Positions 1 through 10,490 of a DNA stretch of 64,000 nucleotides are shown in pieces (position 1 is the stretch's first letter; every line of letters starts with the position of its first letter). The notes beneath the pieces are model-generated. The model made no database searches and was not told the origin of the DNA. It saw only the letters and a program-made list of their open reading frames with translations. The position numbers and the translations under genes were made by a program. Source of the stretch: Hydrangea macrophylla (lineage: Eukaryota > Streptophyta > Magnoliopsida > Cornales > Hydrangeaceae); assembly GCA_033977485.1 (NCBI GenBank), contig CM066993.1, positions 27,828,001 to 27,892,000 of the forward strand. The letters run 5' to 3'.

Positions 1-363
1 CGGAGTACAAGAACATCCATTTCGTCACGAAGAACCGAAAGGAGTCTTTACTCAAAGAATCACCGCTTCGTCACGAAGAACTGAAAGCGTTATAGAGTAC
101 AAGAACATCCATTTCGTCACGAAGAACCAAAAGCAGTCTTTGCTCAAAGAATCACCGCTTCGTCACGAAGAACCGAAAGCGTTACGGAGTACAAGAACAT
201 CCATTTCGTCACGAAGAACTGAAAGCATTCTTTACTCAAAGAATCACCGCTTCGTCACGAAGAACCGAAAGGAGTCTTTACTCAAAGAATCACCGCTTCG
301 TCACGAAGAACCGAAAGGGTTACGGAGTATAAGAACATCCATTTCATCACGAAGAACCGAAAG

Positions 364-411
364 GAGTCTTTACTGAAAGAATCACCGCGCTTCGTCACGA
401 AGAACCGAAAA
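364..411 (+). repeat. Long B variant (48 bp), first copy
   Basis: This B half reads ACTGAAAGAATCACCGCGC, with an extra GC dinucleotide before the core, so the dimer becomes 94 bp. It is linked to TACTGAAAG (C to G) and to a terminal GAAAA instead of GAAAG, giving GAAAACGTTACG or GAAAATGTTACG at the next junction. The extra GC could have arisen by slippage in CCGC. From about 39.8 to 53.8 kb the inserted pair appears as CCGTGCTTCG, a C to T change that marks a local subfamily. The preceding A half usually carries TATAAG. Confidence 0.85.
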
Positions 412-549
412 CGTTACGGAGTACAAGAACATCCATTTCATCACGAAGAACCGAAAGAAGTCTTTACTCAAAGAATCACCGCTTCGTCACGAAGAACCGA
501 AAGCGTTACGGAGTACAAGAACATCCATTTCGTCACGAAGAACCGAAAG

Positions 550-594
550 GAGTTTTCACTGAAAAATCACTGCTTCATCACAAAGAACCGAAAG
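550..594 (+). repeat. Short B variant (45 bp), first copy
   Basis: Here the B half reads GAGTTTTCACTGAAAAATC in place of GAGTCTTTACTCAAAGAATC, a net loss of one base, so the dimer becomes 91 bp. Most later copies read GAGTTTTCACTCAAAAATC (for example 3038-3082). The length change is linked to a second marker in the same half: the core reads GTCACAAAG rather than GTCACGAAG in nearly every copy. It is often followed by GAAATCGTTACGG, with G to T at the junction. The linked set shows a single origin followed by spread through the array. The variant is scattered throughout, usually once or more per higher-order block. Confidence 0.85.
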
Positions 595-870
595 CGTTAC
601 GGAGTACAAGAACATCCATTTCGTCACGAAGAATCGAAAGGAGTCTTTACTCAAAGAATCACCGCTTTGTCACGAAGAACCGAAAGCGTTACGGAGTACA
701 AGAACATCCATTTCGTCACGAAGAACCGAAAGGAGTCTTTACTCAAAGAATCACCGCTTCGTCACGAAGAACTGAAAGCGTTATAGAGTACAAGAACATC
801 CATTTCGTCACGAAGAACCGAAAGCAGTCTTTACTCAAAGAATCACCGCTTCGTCACGAAGAACCGAAAG

Positions 871-916
871 CGTTACGGAGTACAAGAACATCCATTTCGT
901 CACGAAGAACCGAAAG
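871..916 (+). repeat. Half-unit A (46 bp)
   Basis: The A half runs from CGTTACGGAGTACAAG through AACATCCATT into the shared 21-bp core that ends ACCGAAAG. Aligned without gaps to half-unit B it matches at 31 of 46 positions, including all of the last 21. Recurrent A variants seen across the window begin CGTTATAGAG, CGTTGTAGAG, CGTTACAGAG, CGTTACGAAG, CGTTACGTAGTATAAG and CGTTACGGAGTATAAG. The CATTTCATCAC, CATTTTGTCAC and CATTTCGTCATG variants affect the CpG sites of the core. The combination of variants along successive A halves defines the higher-order blocks annotated below. Confidence 0.9.
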
Positions 917-962
917 GAGTCTTTACTCAAAGAATCACCGCTTCGTCACGAAGAACCGAAAG
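917..962 (+). repeat. Half-unit B (46 bp)
   Basis: The B half runs from GAGTCTTTACTCAAAG through AATCACCGC into the shared core. Recurrent variants start CAGTCTTT instead of GAGTCTTT, or carry TATTCAAAG, TACTGAAAG or TAGTCAAAG instead of TACTCAAAG. Others change CACCGCTTC to CACTGCTTC, or replace GAAGAACC with GAAGCACC. Two length variants are also common: a 45-bp form and a 48-bp form, each annotated at its first occurrence. The strict A-B alternation holds through the window apart from one observed exception at 53.6 kb. Confidence 0.9.
941..953. other. 13-bp dyad in the shared core (exemplar)
   Basis: CTTCGTCACGAAG is an interrupted palindrome: six-base arms CTTCGT and ACGAAG around a single central C. 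In the A half the same element is one pair shorter (TTCGTCACGAA, at 896-906) because the preceding base is T. The dyad therefore recurs every 46 bp, more than a thousand times in the window, except where CpG transitions break it. As RNA it could fold into a five-pair stem with a UCA triloop. A two-fold symmetric site is what a dimeric DNA-binding protein would use, but no particular protein is indicated by the sequence. Confidence 0.6.
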
Positions 963-2100
963 CGTTACGGAGTATAAGATCATCCATTTTGTCACGAAGA
1001 ACCGAAAGGAGTCTTTACTGAAAGAATCACCGCGCTTCGTCACGAAGAACTGATAACATTACGGAGTACAAGAACATCCATTTCGTCACGAAGAACCGAA
1101 AGGAGTCTTTACTCAAAGAATCACCGCTTCGTCACAAAGAACCGAAAGCGTTACGGAGTACAAGAACATCCATTTCGTCACGAAGAACCGAATGGAGTTT
1201 TCACTCAAAAATAACCGCTTCGTCACAAAGAACCCAAAGCGTTACGGAGTACAAGAACATCCATTTCGTCACGAAGAACCGAAAGGAGTCTTTACTCAAA
1301 GAATCACCGCTTCGTCACGAAGAACCGAAAGCGTTACGGAGTACAAGAACATCCATTTCGTCACGAAGAACCAAAAGGAGTCTTTACTCAAAGAATCACC
1401 GCTTCGTCACGAAGAACTGAAAGCGTTACGGAGTACAAGAACACCCATTTCGTCACGAAGAACCGAAAGGAGTCTTTACTCAAAGAATCACCGCTTCGTC
1501 ACGAAGAACTGAAAGTGTTATAGAGTACAAGAACATCTATTTCGTCACGAAGAACCGAAAGCAGTCTTTACTCAAAGAATCACCGCTTTGTCACGAAGAA
1601 CCGAAGGCGTTACGGAGTACAAGAACATCTATTTCGTCACGAAGAACCGAAAGGAGTCTTTACTGAAAGAATCACCGCTTCGTCACGAAGAACTGAAAGC
1701 GTTACGGAGTACAAGAACATCCATTTCGTCACGAAGAACATAAAGGAGTCTTTACTCAAAGAATCACCGCTTCGTCACGAAGAACTGAAAGCGTTATAGA
1801 GTACAAGAACATCCATTTCGTCACGAAGAACCAAAAGCAGTCTTTGCTCAAAGAATCACCGCTTCGTCACGAAGAACCGAAAGCGTTACGGAGTACAAGA
1901 ACATCCATTTCGTCACGAAGAACTGAAAGCAGTCTTTACTCAAAGAATCACCGCTTCGTCACGAAGAACCGAAAGCGTTACGGAGTACAAGAACATCCAT
2001 TTCATCACGAAGAACCGAAAGGAGTCTTTATTCAAAGAATCACTGCTTCGTCACGAAGCACCGAAAGCGTTACAGAGTACAAGAACATCCATTTCGTCAT

Positions 2101-5100
2101 GAAGAACCGAAAGGAGTCTTTACTCAAAGAATCACCGCTTCGTCACGAAGAACCGAAAGCGTTACGGAGTACAAGAACATCCATTTCGTCACGAAGAACC
2201 GAAATGAGTCTTTATTCAAAGAATCACTGCTTCGTCACGAAGCACCGAAAGCGTTACGGAGTACAAGAACATCCATTTCGTCACGAAGAACCGAAAGGAG
2301 TCTTTACTCAAAGAATCACCGCTTCGTCACGAAGAACCGAAAGCGTTACGGAGTATAAGAACATCCATTTCATCACGAAGAACCGAAAGGAGTCTTTACT
2401 GAAAGAATCACCGCGCTTCGTCACGAAGAACCGAAAATGTTACGGAGTACAAGAACATCCATTTCATCACGAAGAACCGAAAGGAGTCTTTACTCAAAGA
2501 ATCACCGCTTCGTCACGAAGAACTGAAAGCATTACGGAGTACAAGAACATCCATTTCGTCACGAAGAACCGAAAGGAGTCTTTACTCAAAGAATCACCGC
2601 TTCGTTACGAAGAACTGAAAGCGTTGTAGAGTACAAGAACATCCATTTCGTCACGAAGAACCGAAAGCAGTCTTTACTCAAAGAATCACCGCTTCGTCAC
2701 GAAGAACCGAAAGCGTTACGGAGTACAAGAACATCCATTTAGTCACGAAGAACCGAAAGGAGTCTTTATTCAAAGAATCACCGCTTCGTCACGAAGAACC
2801 GAAAGCGTTACGGAGTACAAGAACATCCATTTCGTCACGAAGAACCGAAATGAGTCTTTACTCAAAGAATCACCGCTTCGTCACGAAGAACCGAAAGCGT
2901 TACGTAGTATAAGAACATCCATTTTGTTACGAAGAACCGAAAGGAGTCTTTACTGAAAGAATCACCGCGCTTCGTCATGAAGAACCGAAAACGTTACGGA
3001 GTACAAGAACATCCATTTCGTCACGAAGAACCGAAAGGAGTTTTCACTCAAAAATCACCGCTTCGTCACAAAGAACCGAAAGTGTTACGGAGTACAAGAA
3101 CATCCATTTCGTCACGAAGAACCGAAAGGAGTCTTTACTCAAAGAATCACCGCTTCGTCACGAAGAACCGAAAGCGTTACGGAGTACAAGAACATCCATT
3201 TCGTCACGAAGAACCAAAAGGAGTCTTTACTCAAAGAATCACAGCTTCGTCATGAAGAACTGAAAGCGTTACGGAGTACAAGAACATCCATTTCGTCACG
3301 AAGAACCGAAAGGAGTCTTTACTCAAAGAATCACCGCTTCGTCACGAAGAACTGAAAGCGTTATAGAGTACAAGAACATCCATTTCGTCACGAAGAACCG
3401 AAAGCAGTCTTTACTCAAAGAATCACCGCTTCGTCACGAAGAACCGAAAGCGTTACGGAGTACAAGAACATCCATTTCGTCACGAAGAACCGAAAGGAGT
3501 TTTTATTCAAAGAATCACCGCTTCGTCACGAAGAACCGAAAGCGTTACGGAGTACAAGAACATCCATTTCATCACGAAGAACCGAAAGGAGTCTTTATTC
3601 AAAGAATCACTGCTTCGTCACGAAGCACCGAAAGCGTTGCGGAGTACAAGAACATCCATTTCGTCATGAAGAACCGAAAGGAGTCTTTACTCAAAGAATC
3701 ACCGCTTCGTCACGAAGAACCGAAAGCGTTACGGAGTACAAGAACATCCATTTCGTCACGAAGAACCGAAATGAGTCTTTATTCAAAGAATCACTGCTTC
3801 GTCACGAAGCACCGAAAGCGTTACGGAGTACAAGAACATCCATTTCGTCACGAAGAACCGAAAGGAGTCTTTACTCAAAGAATCACCGCTTCGTCACGAA
3901 GAACCGAAAGCGTTACGGAGTATAAGAACATCCATTTCATCACGAAGAACCGAAAGGAGTCTTTACTGAAAGAATCACCGCGCTTTATCACGAAGAACCG
4001 AAAATGTTACGGAGTACAAGAACATCCATTTCATCACGAAGAACCGAAAGGAGTCTTTACTCAAAGAATCACCGCTTCGTCACGAAGAACCGAAAGCGTT
4101 ACGGAGTACAAGAACATCCATTTCATCACGAAGAACCGAAAGGAGTCTTTACTCAAAGAATCACCGCTTCGTCATGAAGAACTGAAAGCGTTACGGAGTA
4201 CAAGAACATCCATTTCGTCACGAAGAACCGAAAGGAGTCTTTACTGAAAGAATCACCGCTTCGTCACGAAGAACTGAAAGCGTTATAGAGTACAAGAACA
4301 TCCATTTCGTCACGAAGAACCGAAAGCAGTCTTTACTCAAAGAATCACCGCTTCGTCACGAAGAACCGAAAGCGTTACGGAGTACAAGAACATCCATTTC
4401 GTCACGAAGAACTGAAAGCAGTCTTTACTCAAAGAATCACCGCTTCGTCACGAAGAACCGAAAGCGTTACGGAGTACAAGAACATCCATTTCATCACGAA
4501 GAACCGAAAGGAGTCTTTATTCAAAGAATCACTGCTTCGTCACGAAGCACCGAAAGCGTTACGGAGTACAAGAACATCCATTTCATCACGAAGAACCGAA
4601 AGGAGTCTTTACTCAAAGAATCACCGCTTCGTCATGAAGAACTGAAAGCGTTACGGAGTACAAGAACATCCATTTCGTCACGAAGAATCGAAAGGAGTCT
4701 TTACTCAAAGAATCACCGCTTTGTCACGAAGAACAGAAAGCGTTACGGAGTACAAGAACATCCATTTCATCACGAAGAACCGAAAGGAGTCTTTACTCAA
4801 AGAATCACCGCTTCGTCACGAAGAACTGAAAGCGTTACGGAGTACAAGAACATCCATTTCGTCACGAAGAACCGAAAGGAGTTTTCACTCAAAAATCACC
4901 GCTTCGTCACAAAGAACCGAAATCGTTACGGAGTACAAGAACATCCATTTCGTCACGAAGAATCGAAAGGAGTCTTTACTCAAAGAATCACCGCTTTGTC
5001 ACGAAGAACCGAAAGCGTTACGGAGTACAAGAACATCCATTTCATCACGAAGAACCGAAAGGAGTCTTTACTCAAAGAATCACCGCTTCGTCATGAAGAA

Positions 5101-5549
5101 CTGAAAGCGTTACGGAGTACAAGAACATCCATTTCGTCACGAAGAACCGAAAGGAGTCTTTACTGAAAGAATCACCGCTTCGTCACGAAGAACTGAAAGC
5201 GTTATAGAGTACCAGAACATCCATTTCGTCACGAACAACCGAAAGGAGTCTTTATTCAAAGAATCACCGCTTCGTCACGAAGGACAGAAAGTGTTACGGA
5301 GTACAAGAACATCCATTTCGTCACGAAGAACCGAAAGGAGTCTTTATTCAAAGAATCACCGCTTCGTCACGAAGAACCGAAAGCGTTACGGAGTACAAGA
5401 ACATCCATTTCGTCACGAAGAATCGAAAGGAGTTTTTACTCAAAGAATCACCGCTTTGTCACGAAGAACCGAAAGCGTTACGGAGTACAAGAACATCCAT
5501 TTTGTCACGAAGAACCGAAAGGAGTCTTTACTGAAAGAATCACCGCGCT
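2101..5549 (+). repeat. Mixed units without a clean tandem block
   Basis: This segment contains the same unit variants used later: GAAATGAGTC with TTCACTGCTTCG and AAGCACCG, short B halves near 3038, 4886 and 5614, long B halves near 3965, and TATAGAG A halves. I did not find two adjacent copies of any larger block here. Parts resemble later blocks, for example 2.98-4.2 kb resembles 13.57-14.5 kb, which suggests it donated to or shares ancestry with the blocks to the right. No gene-like or unique sequence was seen. Confidence 0.6.
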
Positions 5550-8500
5550 TCGTCACGAAGAACTGAAAGCGTTACGGAGTACAAGAACATCCATTTCGTC
5601 ACGAAGAACCGAAAGGAGTTTTCACTCAAAAATCACCGCTTCGTCACAAAGAACCGAAATCGTTACGGAGTACAAGAACATCCATTTCGTCACGAAGAAT
5701 CGAAAGGAGTTTTCACTCAAAAATCACCGCTTTGTCACGAAGAACCGAAAGCGTTACGGAGTACAAGAACATCCATTTCATCACGAAGAACCGAAAGGAG
5801 TCTTTACTCAAAGAATCACCGCTTTGTCATGAAGAACCGAAAGCGTTACGGAGTACAAGAACATCCATTTCGTCACGAAGAACCGAAAGGAGTCTTTACT
5901 GAAAGAATCACCGCTTCGTCACAAAGAACTGAAAGCGTTATAGAGTACAAGAACATCCATTTCGTCACGAAGAATCGAAAGGAGTCTTTACTCAAAGAAT
6001 CACCGCTTTGTCACGAAGAACCGAAAGCGTTACGGAGTACAAGAACATCCATTTCGTCACGAAGAACCGAAAGGAGTCTTTACTCAAAGAATCACCGCTT
6101 CGTCACGAAGAACTGAAAGCGTTACGGAGTACAAGAACATCCATTTCGTCACGAAGAACCGAAAGGAGTTTTCACTCAAAAATCACCGCTTCGTCACAAA
6201 GAACCGAAATCGTTACGGAGTACAAGAACATCCATTTCGTCACGAAGAATCGAAAGGAGTCTTTACTCAAAGAATCACCGCTTTGTCACGAAGAACCGAA
6301 AGCGTTACGGAGTACAAGAACATCCATTTCATCACGAAGAACCGAAAGGAGTCTTTACTCAAAGAATCACCGCTTCGCCATGAAGAACTGAAAGCGTTAC
6401 GGAGTACAAGAACATCCATTTCGTCACGAAGAACCGAAAGGAGTCTTTACTAAAAGAATCACCGCTTCGTCACGAAGAACTGAAAGCGTTATAGAGTACA
6501 AGAACATCCATTTCGTCACGAAGAACCGAAAGCAGTCTTTACTCAAAGAATCACCGCTTCGTCACGAAGAACCGAAAGCGTTACGGAGTACAAGAACATC
6601 CATTTCGTCACGAAGAACTGAAAGCAGTCTTTACTCAAAGAATCACCGCTTCGTCACGAAGAACCGAAAGCGTTACGGAGTACAAGAACATCCATTTCAT
6701 CACGAAGAACCGAAAGGAGTCTTTATTCAAAGAATCACTGCTTCGTCACGAAGCACCGAAAGCGTTACGGAGTACAAGAACATCCATTTCGTCATGAAGA
6801 ACCGAAAGGAGTCTTTACTCAAAGAATCACCGCTTCGTCACGAAGAACCGAAAGCGTTACGGAGTACAAGAACATCCATTTCGTCACGAAGAACCGAAAT
6901 GAGTCTTTATTCAAAGAATCACCGCTTCGTCACGAAGCACCGAAAGCGTTACGGAGTACAAGAACATCCATTTCGTCACGAAGAACCGAAAGGAGTCTTT
7001 ACTCAAAGAATCACCGCTTCGTCACGAAGAACCGAAAGCGTTACGGAGTATAAGAACATCCATTTCATCACGAAGAACCGAAAGGAGTCTTTACTGAAAG
7101 AATCACCGCGCTTCGTCACGAAGAACCGAAAATGTTACGGAGTACAAGAACATCCATTTCGTCACGAAGAACCGAAAGGAGTCTTTACTCAAAGAATCAC
7201 CGCTTCGTCACGAAGAACTGAAAGCATTACGGAGTACAAGAACATCCATTTCGTCACGAAGAACCGAAAGGAGTCTTTAGTCAAAGAATCACCGCTTCGT
7301 TACGAAGAACTGAAAGCGTTGTAGAGTACAAGAACATCCATTTCGTCACGAAGAACCGAAAGCAGTCTTTACTCAAAGAATCACCGCTTCGTCACGAAGA
7401 ACCGAAAGCGTTACGGAGTACAAGAACATCCATTTCGTCACGAAGAACCGAAAGGAGTCTTTAGTCAAAGAATCACCGCTTCGTTACGAAGAACTGAAAG
7501 CGTTGTAGAGTACAAGAACATCCATTTCGTCACGAAGAACCGAAAGCAGTCTTTACTCAAAGAATCACCGCTTCGTCACGAAGAACTGAAAGCGTTACGG
7601 AGTACAAGAACATCCATTTCGTCACGAAGAACCGAAAGGAGTTTTCACTCAAAAATCACCGCTTCGTCACAAAGAACCGAAATCGTTACGGAGTACAAGA
7701 ACATCCATTTCGTCACGAAGAATCGAAAGGAGTTTTCACTCAAAAATCACCGCTTTGTCACGAAGAACCGAAAGCGTTACGGAGTACAAGAACATCCATT
7801 TCATCACGAAGAACCGAAAGGAGTCTTTACTCAAAGAATCACCGCTTTGTCATGAAGAACCGAAAGCGTTACGGAGTACAAGAACATCCATTTCGTCACG
7901 AAGAACCGAAAGGAGTCTTTACTGAAAGAATCACCGCTTCGTCACAAAGAACTGAAAGCGTTATAGAGTACAAGAACATCCATTTCGTCACGAAGAATCG
8001 AAAGGAGTCTTTACTCAAAGAATCACCGCTTTGTCACGAAGAACCGAAAGCGTTACGGAGTACAAGAACATCCATTTCGTCACGAAGATCCGAAAGGAGT
8101 CTTTACTCAAAGAATCACCGCTTCGTCACGAAGAACTGAAAGCGTTACGGAGTACAAGAACATCCATTTCGTCACGAAGAACCGAAAGGAGTTTTCACTC
8201 AAAAATCACCGCTTCGTCACAAAGAACCGAAATCGTTACGGAGTACAAGAACATCCATTTCGTCACGAAGAATCGAAAGGAGTCTTTACTCAAAGAATCA
8301 CCGCTTTGTCACGAAGAACCGAAAGCGTTACGGAGTACAAGAACATCCATTTCATCACGAAGAACCGAAAGGAGTCTTTACTCAAAGAATCACCGCTTCG
8401 CCATGAAGAACTGAAAGCGTTACGGAGTACAAGAACATCCATTTCGTCACGAAGAACCGAAAGGAGTCTTTACTAAAAGAATCACCGCTTCGTCACGAAG

Positions 8501-9595
8501 AACTGAAAGCGTTATAGAGTACAAGAACATCCATTTCGTCACGAAGAACCGAAAGCAGTCTTTACTCAAAGAATCACCGCTTCGTCACGAAGAACCGAAA
8601 GCGTTACGGAGTACAAGAACATCCATTTCGTCACGAAGAACTGAAAGCAGTCTTTACTCAAAGAATCACCGCTTCGTCACGAAGAACCGAAAGCGTTACG
8701 GAGTACAAGAACATCCATTTCATCACGAAGAACCGAAAGGAGTCTTTATTCAAAGAATCACTGCTTCGTCACGAAGCACCGAAAGCGTTACGGAGTACAA
8801 GAACATCCATTTCGTCATGAAGAACCGAAAGGAGTCTTTACTCAAAGAATCACCGCTTCGTCTCGAAGAACCGAAAGCGTTACGGAGTACAAGAACATCC
8901 ATTTCGTCACGAAGAACCGAAATGAGTCTTTATTCAAAGAATCACCGCTTCGTCACGAAGCACCGAAAGCGTTACGGAGTACAAGAACATCCATTTCGTC
9001 ACGAAGAACCGAAAGGAGTCTTTACTCAAAGAATCACCGCTTCGTCACGAAGAACCGAAAGCGTTACGGAGTATAAGAACATCCATTTCATCACGAAGAA
9101 CCGAAAGGAGTCTTTACTGAAAGAATCACCGCGCTTCGTCACGAAGAACCGAAAATGTTACGGAGTACAAGAACATCCATTTCGTCACGAAGAACCGAAA
9201 GGAGTCTTTACTCAAAGAATCACCGCTTCGTCACGAAGAACTGAAAGCATTACGGAGTACAAGAACATCCATTTCGTCACGAAGAACCGAAAGGAGTCTT
9301 TAGTCAAAGAATCACCGCTTCGTTACGAAGAACTGAAAGCGTTGTAGAGTACAAGAACATCCATTTCGTCACGAAGAACCGAAAGCAGTCTTTACTCAAA
9401 GAATCACCGCTTCGTCACGAAGAACCGAAAGCGTTACGGAGTACAAGAACATCCATTTCGTCACGAAGAACCGAAAGGAGTCTTTAGTCAAAGAATCACC
9501 GCTTCGTTACGAAGAACTGAAAGCGTTGTAGAGTACAAGAACATCCATTTCGTCACGAAGAACCGAAAGCAGTCTTTACTCAAAGAATCACCGCT
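5550..9595 (+). repeat. 2,023-bp higher-order repeat, two tandem copies
   Basis: Copy 1 is about 5550-7572 and copy 2 about 7573-9595. The order of short B halves, GAAATCGTT junctions, ACTAAAAG, GAAATGAG, the long B half and TAGTCAAAG is identical in both at an offset of 2,023 bp, which is 22 dimers minus one base. Only two private substitutions were noticed between the copies: GAAGATCCG near 8087 against GAAGAACCG near 6064, and CGTCTCGAAG near 8861 against CGTCACGAAG near 6838. Such near-identity implies a recent duplication, by unequal exchange or a replication-based mechanism. Confidence 0.85.
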
Positions 9596-9679
9596 TCGTC
9601 ACGAAGAACCGAAAGCGTTACGGAGTACAAGAACATCCATTTCGTCACGAAGAACCGAAAGGAGTCTTTATTCAAAGAA

Positions 9680-10490
9680 TCACCGCTTCGTCACGAAGAA
9701 CCGAAAGCGTTACGGAGTACAAGAACATCCATTTCGTCACGAAGAACCGAAATGAGTCTTTACTCAAAGAATCACCGCTTCGTCACGAAGAACCGAAAGC
9801 GTTACGTAGTATAAGAACATCCATTTTGTTACGAAGAACCGAAAGGAGTCTTTACTGAAAGAATCACCGCGCTTCGTCATGAAGAACCGAAAACGTTACG
9901 GAGTACAAGAACATCCATTTCGTCACGAAGAACCGAAAGGAGTTTTCACTCAAAAATCACCGCTTCGTCACAAAGAACCGAAAGTGTTACGGAGTACAAG
10001 AACATCCATTTCGTCACGAAGAACCGAAAGGAGTCTTTACTCAAAGAATCACCGCTTCGTCACGAAGAACCGAAAGGGTTACGGAGTACAAGAACATCCA
10101 TTTCGTCACGAAGAACCGAAATGAGTCTTTACTCAAAGAATCACCGCTTCGTCACGAAGAACCGAAAGCGTTACGTAGTATAAGAACATCCATTTTGTTA
10201 CGAAGAACCGAAAGGAGTCTTTACTGAAAGAATCACCGCGCTTCGTCATGAAGAACCGAAAACGTTACGGAGTACAAGAACATCCATTTCGTCACGAAGA
10301 ACCGAAAGGAGTTTTCACTCAAAAATCACCGCTTCGTCACAAAGAACCGAAAGTGTTACGGAGTACAAGAACATCCATTTCGTCACGAAGAACCGAAAGG
10401 AGTCTTTACTCAAAGAATCACCGCTTCGTCACGAAGAACCGAAAGCGTTACGGAGTACAAGAACATCCATTTCGTCACGAAGAACCAAAA
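9680..10490 (+). repeat. 369-bp higher-order repeat, two copies
   Basis: The block is four dimers: one with a short B (91 bp), one with a long B (94 bp) and two of normal length, which gives 369 bp. Its marker is the A half CGTTACGTAGTATAAG followed by CATTTTGTTACGAAG, at 9800 and 10169. Copy 1 is about 9680-10048 and copy 2 about 10049-10417, with partial matching on to about 10485. A private GGGTTACGG at 10077 distinguishes the copies. The same pair of 369-bp blocks recurs at about 12999-13736, 21370-22107 and 24591-25328. Confidence 0.8.

Larger units (their letters stand above)
871..962 (+). repeat. Exemplar consensus 92-bp dimeric unit
   Basis: This copy matches the majority base at every position and serves as the reference unit. 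It contains half-unit A (871-916) followed by half-unit B (917-962). It carries one RsaI site (GTAC, in GGAGTACAAG) and two HinfI sites (GAGTC and GAATC), so an RsaI digest of such an array should give a 92-bp ladder. It has nine CpG dinucleotides, at 871, 876, 898, 903, 911, 939, 944, 949 and 957. It has no TAA, TAG or TGA in any forward frame. The complementary strand carries TGA and TAA close together in the TTTGAGTAAAG segment, which closes all reverse frames within three units. Confidence 0.93.
1..2100 (+). repeat. Most diverged part of the array
   Basis: This stretch has the greatest density of substitutions not repeated elsewhere. Examples are AAGATCATCC near 979, ACTGATAACATT near 1052, AATGGAGTTTTC near 1191, AATAACCGC near 1211, ACACCCATT near 1441, ACATCTATTT near 1535 and 1628, CCGAAGGCGTT near 1605 and ACATAAAGG near 1739. 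Unit length and A-B alternation are maintained. No clean higher-order period was found in it. Less efficient homogenisation is typical towards satellite array edges, so the array boundary may lie to the left of the window; that is inference. Confidence 0.55.

Noticed and set aside
896..916. Resemblance of AACCGAAA in the core to an interferon-regulatory-factor consensus (AANNGAAA) and of CGTCA to a CRE half-site.
   Set aside because: Both are short, degenerate motifs expected by chance in a purine-rich repeat, and nothing indicates a host or context in which they would be functional.
941..953. Heat-shock-element or terminator reading of the TTC...GAA dyad.
   Set aside because: The spacing between TTC and GAA is five bases, not the two of a heat-shock element, and no run of T follows the dyad as a bacterial terminator would need.
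5218..5240. CACGAACAACCG units as possible insertion-site scars or target duplications.
   Set aside because: It is a single G to C substitution that recurs in many units, usually linked to GAACAGAAAGTG in the next half, and no inserted sequence is present.
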